A stretch of DNA of 33,163 bases from an uncultured Alphaproteobacteria bacterium (GCA_902523675.1 CABZAL010000011.1:1-33163), one strand, 5' to 3'. Shown: positions 9,138-19,043, counted from the stretch's first letter. Made by a program: numbers and translations. Notes: generated by a model from the sequence alone, not told the origin.

Positions 9138-10739
9138 TTAGATCTCAAGTAGTTCATCAGCTGCATTTTTATCAATCCAATTCAAGATTTTTTTTACATC
9201 ACTTTTTTTTAAAAAATCATTATAACTTTTAGGAATATCAACTACATTACTTTTTTCCAGAGATATTCCATTGTAATCATAATCAATTTTAATACCATCC
9301 ATTTTAATTGACCTAGCAATAAGAGAACCATAGGTATAAATTCTTGCTAATTTAATTTGTTTAGATGTTAATTTTTTAATACTATTGAGGTTTGATAATA
9401 TATTTAAAAATTCCTTTTTACTTTTAGGATCAACAGTAAAACCTTGATGTGAATATCTTCCTGTACCAGCTGTAATAACAGGAACACCATAACATGCTAA
9501 TTCACATCCAACAGTGCCACGAACGGTAAGAGCAAAATCAATATTTTGAAAAAAAGAAAAAGTATTAATAACAGAATCTGGTTTAACAATTCTTATATTT
9601 TTTGGTATTTTTTTAAATATTTCATTAATTAACTTTTCCTCCAAAGAAAAATTCGATCTAAGCATATTGGCTGGATGTATTTTTATAATCCAATTAATTT
9701 TTTCATTTTTGTTTGCTTCAAGTAAAGTATGTCTTAGCCAAGACTCATAAGACGAAAATAAACTTGTTCCATAAAAAAAAGTTGCATCATCAAGTATATG
9801 TGTAAACACACAACAAATTTTTTTATTATTGAAAATTTTCAATTTTTTTTTTAACTGAGATTTGTTAAGAATTATTTTATTTTTTTGAAGATTTTGACGA
9901 TTAAAACCCTTTTGACTATAGTATTGATCCTTTAAATGTGACATTATTTTTGTTGAAATTTCCTTTTTTTTATCAGCTAGTAATAAAATCTTTAGGGTAC
10001 TTTTACTTAGTTTTAGTGGATGATGCTGGCGCATACTCCAATCATAACATTTTAATGAATGAAACTTGTCAATTGGTGAACCAAACCATTGAATACATTT
10101 AATATTATTTTTTAATGCTAACTCAAAAATTTCACCTGATGGCGTATACCCTCTTTCATTAAAAATTAAAAATTGAATATTAAGTTTATTTATTATTTTT
10201 TTAAAATTCTCTATTTTTGCAATTGAATTAAAAAAATAATTTGTTATTTTTTCATTTTTGATTTTTTTTAAATCAAAGTTACCAGTCTGTTCTTCCCTAA
10301 GTATTCTAGAAGCAATAAACTTTCCAATTCTAATTTGTTCAAATGAGAAGTTTAAAAAATTTCTGGTAGATTTTAGTTTTTCTAAAAGTATCGAAACTTT
10401 TTTATTTTTTGTTTTATCTAGGGATTGATCTAAATAAATAAAATTTGAAATACCGACTTTTTTATAAAAATATTCATAGAAAGGAGAATAATGATTTAAA
10501 ATTACTATAATCTTAAATTTTTTTTTTAATGCAGTTGCCAATAGACAATTAACTTTTATTGTTGTTAAAGAGGTAGCAAGTTCTACAAAAACTATTGATT
10601 TTTTTTTTTCTTTGATTTTTTTTTTTAAATTGTAAGTGTTTATTGTCCAAATAAACATCTCAAATAATTTTAAAAAAAAAACTTTTATTCTGATTTTGTA
10701 ATAAAAATATTTACTTACTATATTTTTGGTTATTTTCAT
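9138..10739 (-). CDS. Capsule polysaccharide synthesis-like / GT-B-like surface carbohydrate protein
   Basis: C-terminal INWIIKIHPANMLRS ... DFALTVRGTVGCELACYGVPVITAGTGRYSHQGFTVDP resembles Capsule_synth (KpsS/KpsC-like) C-terminal motifs; N-terminal half unassigned. Confidence 0.6.
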   Translation of the reverse strand: MKITKNIVSKYFYYKIRIKVFFLKLFEMFIWTINTYNLKKKIKEKKKSIVFVELATSLTTIKVNCLLATALKKKFKIIVILNHYSPFYEYFYKKVGISNFIYLDQSLDKTKNKKVSILLEKLKSTRNFLNFSFEQIRIGKFIASRILREEQTGNFDLKKIKNEKITNYFFNSIAKIENFKKIINKLNIQFLIFNERGYTPSGEIFELALKNNIKCIQWFGSPIDKFHSLKCYDWSMRQHHPLKLSKSTLKILLLADKKKEISTKIMSHLKDQYYSQKGFNRQNLQKNKIILNKSQLKKKLKIFNNKKICCVFTHILDDATFFYGTSLFSSYESWLRHTLLEANKNEKINWIIKIHPANMLRSNFSLEEKLINEIFKKIPKNIRIVKPDSVINTFSFFQNIDFALTVRGTVGCELACYGVPVITAGTGRYSHQGFTVDPKSKKEFLNILSNLNSIKKLTSKQIKLARIYTYGSLIARSIKMDGIKIDYDYNGISLEKSNVVDIPKSYNDFLKKSDVKKILNWIDKNAADELLEI

Positions 10740-11952
10740 TAATAATTTTTTTATAAATTTTTATATAATTTTTAACTTCATTGCTGACAGAGAATTTTCT
10801 CACAATTGTTTTCCTGCTGTTTTTTTTTAGTGTCTCTAAAATTTCTTTATTTTGAGATAGTGATGAAATTGATTTTATAAATTTATCAATATCAAATTTC
10901 TCTACTAAAACTCCATTTTTATTATCAATAATGTTTGAAATACCACCTGTATTAAAAGAGATTACAGGTGTTCCACACGACATTGATTCAAGAATTACAT
11001 TTGGAAAATTTTCATTTATTGAAGGGACAATAGTGAGGTCTGAAGAATTATACAACAACTTTTTCCATTCAATACTTTTGTTATAATCAAATGTAATTAA
11101 ATTTTTAAATGAAAAATCATTCCATTTTTCACTTCCCATCCCAGCCACTAGAAATTGTATGTTTTTGTCTTCTCTAAAAGTATCTAAAACTTTTTTAATA
11201 AAATCTGTACCTTTTCTATAATTATCAAAAGCTACTTGAGCGATAAATAAAACTGAAAACTTCTCAGAAATTTTCAATTGTTTTTTTGCAAATTTCTTAT
11301 TTAAAGGTTTAAATATTTTTGTATCTATACCATTAGGAATTATATAGATTTCTTTATTTTTTAAAATTGGACTTTTTTTAACATTTTTGTACATTCTATC
11401 ACTAGGCACAACGATTTTTAAATTTAATTTTTCAATAATTTTTTTTTTTTTACTCCAGATATTGGCGGTATTATCAATGCCAATTTCAGGATAACCTTTT
11501 AAAGATGGACAATTTTTGCATAATGTCTTCCATTTTTCACACTCTCCAGGATAAGCACAATGACCAGTCATTGCCCAATAATCTGACAGTCTCCAAACTA
11601 AAGGAGCATAACTATTTAATTTTTTTAAAGTTGTAATTTGAAAATATCCGCCGTGAGTATTGTATAGTTGAATAATAGAGGATTTGGATAAATCTTTATT
11701 CAAAAAAAAGTTTGAAGGTACAAAAAAATACTGTAATCCTAATTTATTTAATAAATAATTAAAAAATTTATCTACTACTCTTAAAAAATTAATTGTTGAA
11801 AAAAAAAATATTTTCTCTTCAGAGTTTTCATTATCGCTAACAAATAATTGAGAATTAATTCTATTAGCCAATAATTGGTTATGAATCCTTCTGGCTGATA
11901 CGGCGGACCCACCCTCTGATGACGAAGTAGATATATGAGATACTCTATACAA
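10711..11952 (-). CDS. Glycosyltransferase family 4
   Basis: HISTSSSEGGSAVSARRIHNQL, WRLSDYWAMTGHCAYPGECEKW (common in WcaC-like GT4s), IPNGIDTKIFKPL, SINENFPNVILESMSCGTPVISFNTGG. Confidence 0.9.
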   Translation of the reverse strand: MYRVSHISTSSSEGGSAVSARRIHNQLLANRINSQLFVSDNENSEEKIFFFSTINFLRVVDKFFNYLLNKLGLQYFFVPSNFFLNKDLSKSSIIQLYNTHGGYFQITTLKKLNSYAPLVWRLSDYWAMTGHCAYPGECEKWKTLCKNCPSLKGYPEIGIDNTANIWSKKKKIIEKLNLKIVVPSDRMYKNVKKSPILKNKEIYIIPNGIDTKIFKPLNKKFAKKQLKISEKFSVLFIAQVAFDNYRKGTDFIKKVLDTFREDKNIQFLVAGMGSEKWNDFSFKNLITFDYNKSIEWKKLLYNSSDLTIVPSINENFPNVILESMSCGTPVISFNTGGISNIIDNKNGVLVEKFDIDKFIKSISSLSQNKEILETLKKNSRKTIVRKFSVSNEVKNYIKIYKKIINENNQKYSK

Positions 11953-11962
11953 GATAAAAATT

Positions 11963-13018
11963 TTATTTTGAAAATTTATTTTTTAATAAAAAATAAATTG
12001 AAATTAAGAAGTTTATTAACCCCTTTGGTTTAAATACGATCATTTTAAAAAAGTAAATAAAATGTAAATTTCTAAATAGATGAACCAATGTTTCATTAAA
12101 TGGTTTATTATTAAAGTGAACTTGATCAATTGAATAGCCCATAGCTTTTTTAAGATACATATCGTTATTGGTTACTTTAGATAACCTCAAAAAGGTTCTA
12201 TGAATGTTTTGTCTTTGTGGATTTTCTTGTAACTTATTTTCTATTTGGTAAAGTTTTTTTTTATTTATATTCAAACTAAAAAAATTATTTTCTAAGGGAT
12301 CATTAATATTTGATTTAATTGACTCAAGATCATTTTTATTAGAAAATAATATAGTATTTGATTCAAAAGATCTTCTTCTAGGAAATAAATTGTTGATTGT
12401 TTTAAAACTTTCACATCTTTCCAAAACACCCAAACTTATATATTTTTTATTTTTCAAATATTTTAGTAATACTCTTGATTCTCCAGAGTATTCCGTTCTG
12501 TCATAAAAGACGATGTCTTGTATAATTACTATTTTTTTTATTCTTGGCAATAATGAACTGATATACCATTTTGCAAACCAATCTTCATGACATGAATCAA
12601 TTAAAACCATATCAGGATCAGGAAATTCTAAGGTGGTTTTTGTAGCGTCACCAATTATAATTTGATGTTTATTGTATGAGTAATTACGGATATTATTTTT
12701 TATAAAACTAACAGTTTCTTTTCCAAACTTTTTTTCTTCTATTTCGAAAGAATATAGAATACCTTTTTTATTTTTTTTTAATGCAGATGTTATATATATA
12801 CTTGAATAACCACAATCTGGAGAAATCTCAAAAAATATTTTTGGTTTAATCTCTCTTATCAGGCAGTACATAATCTCACCATCAAAATCTGAAAAGGTTG
12901 CTCTAAACTTTTTAAATTTAGGAAAATCATTTCTAATTTGCTCTGTAAGATTAACTAATTCATATGAATATTTCTTATATATTTTACTTAAAAAATCTTT
13001 ACTTATTTTTTTTTTCAT
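11963..13018 (-). CDS. Class I SAM-dependent methyltransferase (Methyltransf_24-like)
   Basis: FFEISPDCGYSSIYITSALKKN, GDATKTTLEFPDPDMVLIDSCHEDWFAKWYISSLLPRIK. Confidence 0.65.
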   Translation of the reverse strand: MKKKISKDFLSKIYKKYSYELVNLTEQIRNDFPKFKKFRATFSDFDGEIMYCLIREIKPKIFFEISPDCGYSSIYITSALKKNKKGILYSFEIEEKKFGKETVSFIKNNIRNYSYNKHQIIIGDATKTTLEFPDPDMVLIDSCHEDWFAKWYISSLLPRIKKIVIIQDIVFYDRTEYSGESRVLLKYLKNKKYISLGVLERCESFKTINNLFPRRRSFESNTILFSNKNDLESIKSNINDPLENNFFSLNINKKKLYQIENKLQENPQRQNIHRTFLRLSKVTNNDMYLKKAMGYSIDQVHFNNKPFNETLVHLFRNLHFIYFFKMIVFKPKGLINFLISIYFLLKNKFSK

Positions 13019-13715
13019 TTTTATCTTTTAAATATTTATAAAATAAGGAACCAATCTCAATATCATCTTTAGTATCAATATCAACTGAAGAAAAATTATC
13101 CATCTGAAAGGGTATAGTCTTATCGTTAAAAATTTTTTTATCAATAATTTTTCTTTTTGTAATGTAAATTGCCGCTCCATTTCTGGCATAAAAAATATTT
13201 TTTTTTTGTCTTGAATAAATTTTATTTTTATCAATTTCGATTAAGAATTTATTTTTGATTTTCATCAATGACATTGGATTGAAATTATGTGGGAGCTCTA
13301 CGCAAGAAACTAATGAATCAGCTTTTTTGTTTTTCAGAAACTTTTTTAAGGCAGCATCTATATGCTCAGAATTTCTCAAAGGTGATGTAGGTTGAAGTGT
13401 AACTATTACATCTGGATAATATTTTTTTTTTTCTAAATTTTTAATCTCATATTTCAGAACACTCAAAGTTGTTGCCTTATCAGTAGAATACTTTTTTGGA
13501 CGTAAATTAATTTTATTTACATTATATTTTTCAGCAATATCTCTTATTTTCTTTGAATCGGTGGAAACAATTAACTTGTCAATCAGTTTTGAATTTTGGG
13601 CAGCTTTGATTGTCCAATAAATTAGAGGTTTGCCACAAAAATTTACTATATTTTTGTTCTTTATTCCCTTTGATCCTCCTCTAGCAGGTATAATGGCTAA
13701 AATTTTTGTCATCAA
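12999..13715 (-). CDS. neuA: Acylneuraminate/nonulosonate cytidylyltransferase (CMP-NulO synthetase)
   Basis: ILAIIPARGGSKGIKNKN signature, TLQPTSPLRNSEHID, SVDIDTKDDIEIG. Confidence 0.93.
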   Translation of the reverse strand: MMTKILAIIPARGGSKGIKNKNIVNFCGKPLIYWTIKAAQNSKLIDKLIVSTDSKKIRDIAEKYNVNKINLRPKKYSTDKATTLSVLKYEIKNLEKKKYYPDVIVTLQPTSPLRNSEHIDAALKKFLKNKKADSLVSCVELPHNFNPMSLMKIKNKFLIEIDKNKIYSRQKKNIFYARNGAAIYITKRKIIDKKIFNDKTIPFQMDNFSSVDIDTKDDIEIGSLFYKYLKDKNEKKNK

Positions 13716-14866
13716 TAAGTAATTTGTTTTTGTATTTTTATTGATGATACATTTTTTAAAACGCTAATAATTTTTTGACTAGCGGTTCCATCTCCGTACA
13801 ACTTACCTTCTTTATATTTACCATTTTTTATTTGAAATTTAATTGCATTTATTATCTTTTTTTTTTCAAAAGGAACATTTATGACATTACATCCTCTTTC
13901 TCTAGAATTTTGTCTTGAGCCTATATTAACGCATGGAACACCTAAATAATTACCTTCTCTGATTCCACTAGACGAATTACCAACTATACATAAACATTTA
14001 TCTAGGAGATTTATGTAAAGATCTGTGGGAAGGTTTTTATAAAAATGAGCTTTCTTCAGTAATTTATTTTCTCGATAAACTCGGAATAGTTTTGCTATTT
14101 TCGATGAACCCGCGTCAGCATTGGGCCAAAGAATAATTGTTGGAATATCTAAAGTATTTACACAATCTAAAATTTGACGAGTCTGAACATCAATTTTTTC
14201 AAATTCAGTTGTTACTGGATGATAACTCAAAATGATAAATGGCTTATTTATATCAAACTTAATTCCAACACCTTGAGAAAGAATGTTTTTGTTATAAATT
14301 CTTTTTTTTGATAATACTTCCTTTACATAATCAATTCTTGGACATCCAACATAAAAAATATTATCTTTATTTTCACCTAATTTTCGAATTCTCTCAGCAG
14401 CCTCTTTAGTGGCAGGAAAGTGTATATGAGAAAATTTTGTAATTGCATGTCTAATTGATTCATCAATTGTGCCAGTAACTTCCCCTCCCATTGTGTGTGC
14501 AATTGGAATATTCATATATGATGCGGCAAGGACAACGGCCATTACTTCAAATCTGTCACCAACAGCAAAAACTAAATCAGGTTTTAGTCTTGAAAAAACG
14601 GATGATAACTCAATAAGACATAAACCCGTTGATTTTGCCATTGTTAAGGGAGTTTCTCCTTCGATTAAATTAAAAATTTTTTCGTCTATTGAAAACCCGT
14701 CATTCTGAATGAGGTTAGAGACGTCACCATATCTTTGTAGCACTGATGAGGTTGAAAGGACAAGTTGGAATGAAAACTTTCTATCGGACTTTACTGCAGT
14801 CATAACAGATTTTATTGAACTATAATTAGCTCTTGAGCCAATTACAAAGCAAATTTTTTTCAGCAT
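13712..14866 (-). CDS. neuC: UDP-N-acetylglucosamine 2-epimerase (hydrolysing), NeuC/LegG type
   Basis: ICFVIGSRANYSSIKSVM, VFAVGDRFEVMAVVLAA, IAHTMGGEVTGTIDESIRHAITKFSHIHF, VGNSSSGIREGNYLGVPCVNIGSRQ; 4-bp overlap with neuA. Confidence 0.9.
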   Translation of the reverse strand: MLKKICFVIGSRANYSSIKSVMTAVKSDRKFSFQLVLSTSSVLQRYGDVSNLIQNDGFSIDEKIFNLIEGETPLTMAKSTGLCLIELSSVFSRLKPDLVFAVGDRFEVMAVVLAASYMNIPIAHTMGGEVTGTIDESIRHAITKFSHIHFPATKEAAERIRKLGENKDNIFYVGCPRIDYVKEVLSKKRIYNKNILSQGVGIKFDINKPFIILSYHPVTTEFEKIDVQTRQILDCVNTLDIPTIILWPNADAGSSKIAKLFRVYRENKLLKKAHFYKNLPTDLYINLLDKCLCIVGNSSSGIREGNYLGVPCVNIGSRQNSRERGCNVINVPFEKKKIINAIKFQIKNGKYKEGKLYGDGTASQKIISVLKNVSSIKIQKQITY

Positions 14867-15843
14867 AAATCCTTTTTTATTAATTTATGATCTTTATGGA
14901 TACTATTTTTTAATTTTTTTCCAATTATTTTTTTGTAATGCATAGCAGATATACCATCGCCAGGTTTTTTAAATGACATATCTTCGTCTCTAATAACTTC
15001 ATTTTTTTTCATACCCTTATTTATTACAATACTTTTTTCAAATACTCTTTTCATATCTCTATATTTTTTTAGATTATTTTTATCAACAGGATTCTTATTC
15101 ATTTTCCATATTGATTTAATACCCTTAACATAATTTTTAAATTCCAATAATTCCATTGCAAAAGGTGCATCAGACCCATACATTTTTCGGGAAAATGTAA
15201 TATGCTTTTCTATTACTGATGCACCTAAAGCAGCAGCAGCAAATCCTGCTTCACATCCTAAAAAATGATCAGAAAAACCAACAGGGATTTTATATTTGTT
15301 TTTCATTTCTAGTAAAATGTTTAATCCAACGCTTTCCTCTGGGCATGGGTAAATTGATGAACATTGCATTATTACGGTTTTTTTTTTGTCTAAAATTTTT
15401 AATGCTTGATCAATTTCATTCCAAGAACTCATTCCGGTTGAAAGAAAAACTTTTTTTCCCGTTTTTTTGATAAGCTCAAGCATTTTATGATTAGTTACCT
15501 CCCCAGATGCAATTTTGAAATAATTAACATTAACTTTTTTTAAAATTTCAACAGCTTTTTCTGAGAATGGTGAAACCATAAATTCCATTCCATATTTTTC
15601 TGTCATTTTTTTTAAAACAACAAGTTGTTCTAATGAAAAGTTTGTTCTTTTAAAATATTCATACCTATTTTCATCTTTAAAATATTTAGGTCCAGGTGCA
15701 TTACTCAGCATTTCAAATTCGGGCAAGTGAAGTTGAAACTTTACTATATCTACACCACAATTAAATGATTCTACAATAAGTTTTTTAGCATTTCCAAAAG
15801 AACCGTCATGGGAGGATCCAATTTCTGCTATTATTTTGTTCAT
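14860..15843 (-). CDS. neuB: N-acetylneuraminate (nonulosonate) synthase with C-terminal SAF domain
   Basis: IIAEIGSSHDGSFGNAKKLI, VKFQLH, YFKIASGEVTN, QCSSIYPCPEESVGL, VGFSDHFLGCEAGFAAAALGASVIEKHITF; C-terminal KSIVINKGMKKNEVIRDEDMSFKKPGDGI SAF-like. Confidence 0.93.
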   Translation of the reverse strand: MNKIIAEIGSSHDGSFGNAKKLIVESFNCGVDIVKFQLHLPEFEMLSNAPGPKYFKDENRYEYFKRTNFSLEQLVVLKKMTEKYGMEFMVSPFSEKAVEILKKVNVNYFKIASGEVTNHKMLELIKKTGKKVFLSTGMSSWNEIDQALKILDKKKTVIMQCSSIYPCPEESVGLNILLEMKNKYKIPVGFSDHFLGCEAGFAAAALGASVIEKHITFSRKMYGSDAPFAMELLEFKNYVKGIKSIWKMNKNPVDKNNLKKYRDMKRVFEKSIVINKGMKKNEVIRDEDMSFKKPGDGISAMHYKKIIGKKLKNSIHKDHKLIKKDLC

Positions 15844-16222
15844 ATCTTACTTTTTTCTATCTCAAATTAAGGTTTATTAAAAATTGTTAAATTATCATAT
15901 TTTTAATTTATTTAGGAGTATCATTGCAAATTAAATAAATTTCAAAAAAAATTTTTTATATGAAAAGGCAGAAAAAAAATATGAAAAGAACCCAAATAAC
16001 TCTGACCGAAAATAAAAAAACCAAAAATTAGAAATACAAAAAACTTGTCTAATTTTATGACCAAGATAACTTAAATGAACATTTTTTGTTATCAAAATTT
16101 ATTTCTACAATAATTTGTAAAATAAAGAAAATTTAAAAAGAAATTTTTATAAATAAAATCTTTAAATTTTGAGGATAGGATTTTTGCAATTTTTTTACAT
16201 CATTATAATTATTTTAGTAAAA
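15844..16222. other. 379-bp non-coding gap, the longest between annotated genes; probable boundary between two transcription units
   Basis: No supported ORF on either strand, in contrast to the overlapping or near-abutting genes on both sides. No confident promoter or GC-rich terminator stem recognised by eye. Confidence 0.55.
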
Positions 16223-17263
16223 CTAGATATTTAGAATTTTTTTTAAACTATATAAATAGTTTAAAACTTTTGCAGGAATCTTTTTCCACTCGTTAGCTAA
16301 AAATCTTGAAATAGAAGGAACAGTTGCTAATTCTTCAATTCTAGAAGTAATTTTTCTAGAAAAATAATTACTATCCTTAATAAAGTTTATGCCTGATGAA
16401 TTAAATCCTAGTGCAAGGCATATTAAACCAAGTCTCAAATATTCTTCTTTTGAAAATTTGTGTAAGTCTGGATCAACAATATAGTATGCATCTCCGGCAT
16501 ATTGAAATCTTTTATCATATTCTGAATTGATTTTTGTTTTTTTCCACGAGTAACCAAGATGATTATTTTCTACATAAATAAGTCTATAACCAAATTTATT
16601 TAAAAAAACTTGCTGATGTCCCAACAAACTATGATCTTTATAGTAAGGAGTATGAATAAATTCTGATTTTATAAGTAAAATTCTCTTCTTTTTTAAAAGC
16701 TTTGATGTCCCTTTTAAAATTGATAATTCTGAACCCTCAGTATCTAGTTTAAGAAAATCAATATATTCATTTTTTTTCCAAATATTATCTAACTTATCAC
16801 ACTTTACTGTCTTTTCTTCTGAGATTTGGAACACTTTATCATAAAAATTTTTTTCATCGTTATTAGATATTGAAAGATTAGAGACTATTTTTTTATTTGC
16901 AGGACCCATCAATGTAACAGCGCCTTCACCCTTTGTAATAAAAATTTTTTTTTTACATTTTTTTTCATAGATTGCAGTGTCGAATATACTTCTTTTTTTA
17001 AAATTAAATTCTTTAATACCTATCATCAGGGCGTCTGTTTTATTATCTTTTAATTTTATAAATTCATCTGGATTTGGTTCGAAACCAAATATTGTTGTTT
17101 GTTCAGCGTATTGTTTAGGTAAAATAAAACTTCCATTTCTGGCTCCAATATCAAAAAAATTAAAATTCTGATTTGTTAATTTTGAAAACAATAATGAAAA
17201 AATTGTATCATAATTCCCTATTTTTTTATCTAAAATAACTAAACGATTGTGAATGTTTTGCAT
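16223..17263 (-). CDS. FkbM family methyltransferase
   Basis: NFFDIGARNGSFILPKQYAEQTTIFGFEPNPDEFIKL, IDFLKLDTEGSELSILKGTSKLLKKKRILLIKSEF. Confidence 0.88.
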   Translation of the reverse strand: MQNIHNRLVILDKKIGNYDTIFSLLFSKLTNQNFNFFDIGARNGSFILPKQYAEQTTIFGFEPNPDEFIKLKDNKTDALMIGIKEFNFKKRSIFDTAIYEKKCKKKIFITKGEGAVTLMGPANKKIVSNLSISNNDEKNFYDKVFQISEEKTVKCDKLDNIWKKNEYIDFLKLDTEGSELSILKGTSKLLKKKRILLIKSEFIHTPYYKDHSLLGHQQVFLNKFGYRLIYVENNHLGYSWKKTKINSEYDKRFQYAGDAYYIVDPDLHKFSKEEYLRLGLICLALGFNSSGINFIKDSNYFSRKITSRIEELATVPSISRFLANEWKKIPAKVLNYLYSLKKILNI

Positions 17264-17282
17264 TTTTTAAAATTGACTTATT

Positions 17283-17819
17283 TTATTCGAGTATATTTTT
17301 AAAAAGAGATGTTATTATTTTTTTTTCATAACTTAATATAAATTTCAAATTTTTTTGGTCTTTATTACTTAAATTTAATACATCAACTGAAGCAAGATTA
17401 TCGCATAATTTTAATAGCGAAGACAAATACTGAAAATTTTTTTTTTTTTCCCAAGCAAAAATTAATAAATCTGCAAAAAAAATATACAACTGAATTTCCG
17501 CTAGTCCAGTTCTCTTTATTGCCTTAAATTCTTTATCATACTTTTTAAATAATCTTCCATGAACCTCAAATTTTTTTACAAAATAATTTAACACTCTAAA
17601 ATTGCTTTTTGATTTAATTATTTTAAAAAAAAATAATAAATCAATTTTATCATTGATATTTATATTCCAATCAACTTTTTCTGGTTTACTTTCAATTTTT
17701 TTTATGAAGTTTTCTCTATTTCTTTTCCATTGATAAAATAACTGGTCGGAATACTGTGAATATTCATAATTTATTTTTTCAACAAAAAAATCTCTAGATT
17801 TATATTTGTAATTGTCCAT
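17283..17819 (-). CDS. Protein of unknown function (178 aa)
   Basis: Intact ORF overlapping the upstream APS-kinase-like gene by 20 bp in the same operon; no recognisable motif. Confidence 0.7.
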   Translation of the reverse strand: MDNYKYKSRDFFVEKINYEYSQYSDQLFYQWKRNRENFIKKIESKPEKVDWNININDKIDLLFFFKIIKSKSNFRVLNYFVKKFEVHGRLFKKYDKEFKAIKRTGLAEIQLYIFFADLLIFAWEKKKNFQYLSSLLKLCDNLASVDVLNLSNKDQKNLKFILSYEKKIITSLFKNILE

Positions 17820-18303
17820 TTTTTTTAAGATATTTAATAATTATATTTAGTGCTTCAAACGGATCATCTAGAAACTTTTCTGAAATAATAATATCAGGAT
17901 TTTCCGGTCTATTGAATGGGATGTCAATACCAACAATATTCTTTTGTAATTTATAAACATTCTGCTTTCTTTTTATTGCAAGTTCTAGGGGAATATCTAA
18001 AAAAATTTCAGTATAATCTTTTTTAAAAGTTTTTTTATTTTTTTTTAGCCATTTTGGAAAGTTTGATAATACAGAGACAATGATATGACAATTTTGCTTA
18101 TGTAAAAGTTTTACGAGTTTAAAAATTCTTTCGGCATTTTTTTCTCTAGATTCTATTGCATATCCTAAGTTATCAGACCAAACATTTCGCAATTCGTCTC
18201 CATCAAGGAGTACAACCTTATTTTTTTTATCTAGCAGGTATTTTAGTTTCTTTGCAATAGTTGTTTTTCCACTACCAGAAATTCCTAGAAACCATATTAT
18301 CAT
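17800..18303 (-). CDS. Adenylylsulfate-kinase-like protein (CysC family; could be a different nucleotide kinase)
   Basis: IIWFLGISGSGKTTIAKKL P-loop, VVLLDGDELRNVWSDNLGYAIESREKNAERI, GIDIPFNRPENPDIII. Confidence 0.85.
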   Translation of the reverse strand: MIIWFLGISGSGKTTIAKKLKYLLDKKNKVVLLDGDELRNVWSDNLGYAIESREKNAERIFKLVKLLHKQNCHIIVSVLSNFPKWLKKNKKTFKKDYTEIFLDIPLELAIKRKQNVYKLQKNIVGIDIPFNRPENPDIIISEKFLDDPFEALNIIIKYLKKNGQLQI

Positions 18304-19043
18304 TCTATGTTTTTTTGTTTAGTTGCTAACAATCTTAAAATAGGGTGAATTACAAAGTATTCAAAGTCATCTTTTCTATTATTTTTTTTTTTTTGAAAAT
18401 TCTCTAAATATTTTATACCTTTAGCTATAGTAAATGCCCTGTAAAATGGATCAAAAATAAAATCTATATTTATATTTTGTTTTATATCAACCTCTTGTTC
18501 ATAAAATACTTTACCATTATCAATTTTTTGATCTAATATTATACACGTAAAGTATATTTTTTTTTTATTCAATATACTGTAATAAATAGTGGTACTTCCT
18601 CTATAGTTTGGTAATTTTCCAGGATGGCAATGTAAGATCCTTTTTTTATCAGATAATAATTCAGTAGGTAGGATTTGCCCAGGTAACCCAGAATATATAA
18701 AATAATCAGTATTCGATTTATTAATCAAATTTTTAAATTTTTTTGAAAAATCTTTATCTGTATTTATAACACTTAAATTCTTCTCATTTTTTATTTGCTC
18801 AAAAACATTCTTATTTATATTTTTAAATTTATTGATAATTATTTTTTTATTAATTTCAAACTTTTGTTTGTTTGAACTTTTAAAATATATAAATTTTTCA
18901 AATTTTAAACCTAATCCTCTAAATACATTTAAGTAAATACTTGATCTAATAGTTGGAGATAAAATAATACCTAAGTTTGAAGATCTTGACAGAACATCAA
19001 TCTTTTCTCTCTTTAATTTATTTAATTCCTTTTGAATATTCAT
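18300..19043 (-). CDS. Formyltransferase-fold (FMT/GART-like) protein, divergent active site
   Basis: RILHCHPGKLPNYRGSTTIYYSILN ... FTCIILDQKIDNGKVFYEQEVDI matches the formyltransferase HPxxLPxYRG ... DxGxI core. Confidence 0.8.
   Translation of the reverse strand: MNIQKELNKLKREKIDVLSRSSNLGIILSPTIRSSIYLNVFRGLGLKFEKFIYFKSSNKQKFEINKKIIINKFKNINKNVFEQIKNEKNLSVINTDKDFSKKFKNLINKSNTDYFIYSGLPGQILPTELLSDKKRILHCHPGKLPNYRGSTTIYYSILNKKKIYFTCIILDQKIDNGKVFYEQEVDIKQNINIDFIFDPFYRAFTIAKGIKYLENFQKKKNNRKDDFEYFVIHPILRLLATKQKNIE

Noticed and set aside
15844-15960. Sigma-70-like promoter for neuB (TATGATAAT-like element on the minus strand)
   Set aside because: In sequence this AT-rich many -10-like hexamers occur by chance and no properly spaced -35 was convincing; needs TSS data.
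15981-16031. Short plus-strand ORF MKRTQITLTENKKTKN resembling the start of a ribbon-helix-helix antitoxin
   Set aside because: Only 16 codons, no toxin or full RHH domain nearby; similarity over so few residues in AT-rich sequence is likely chance.
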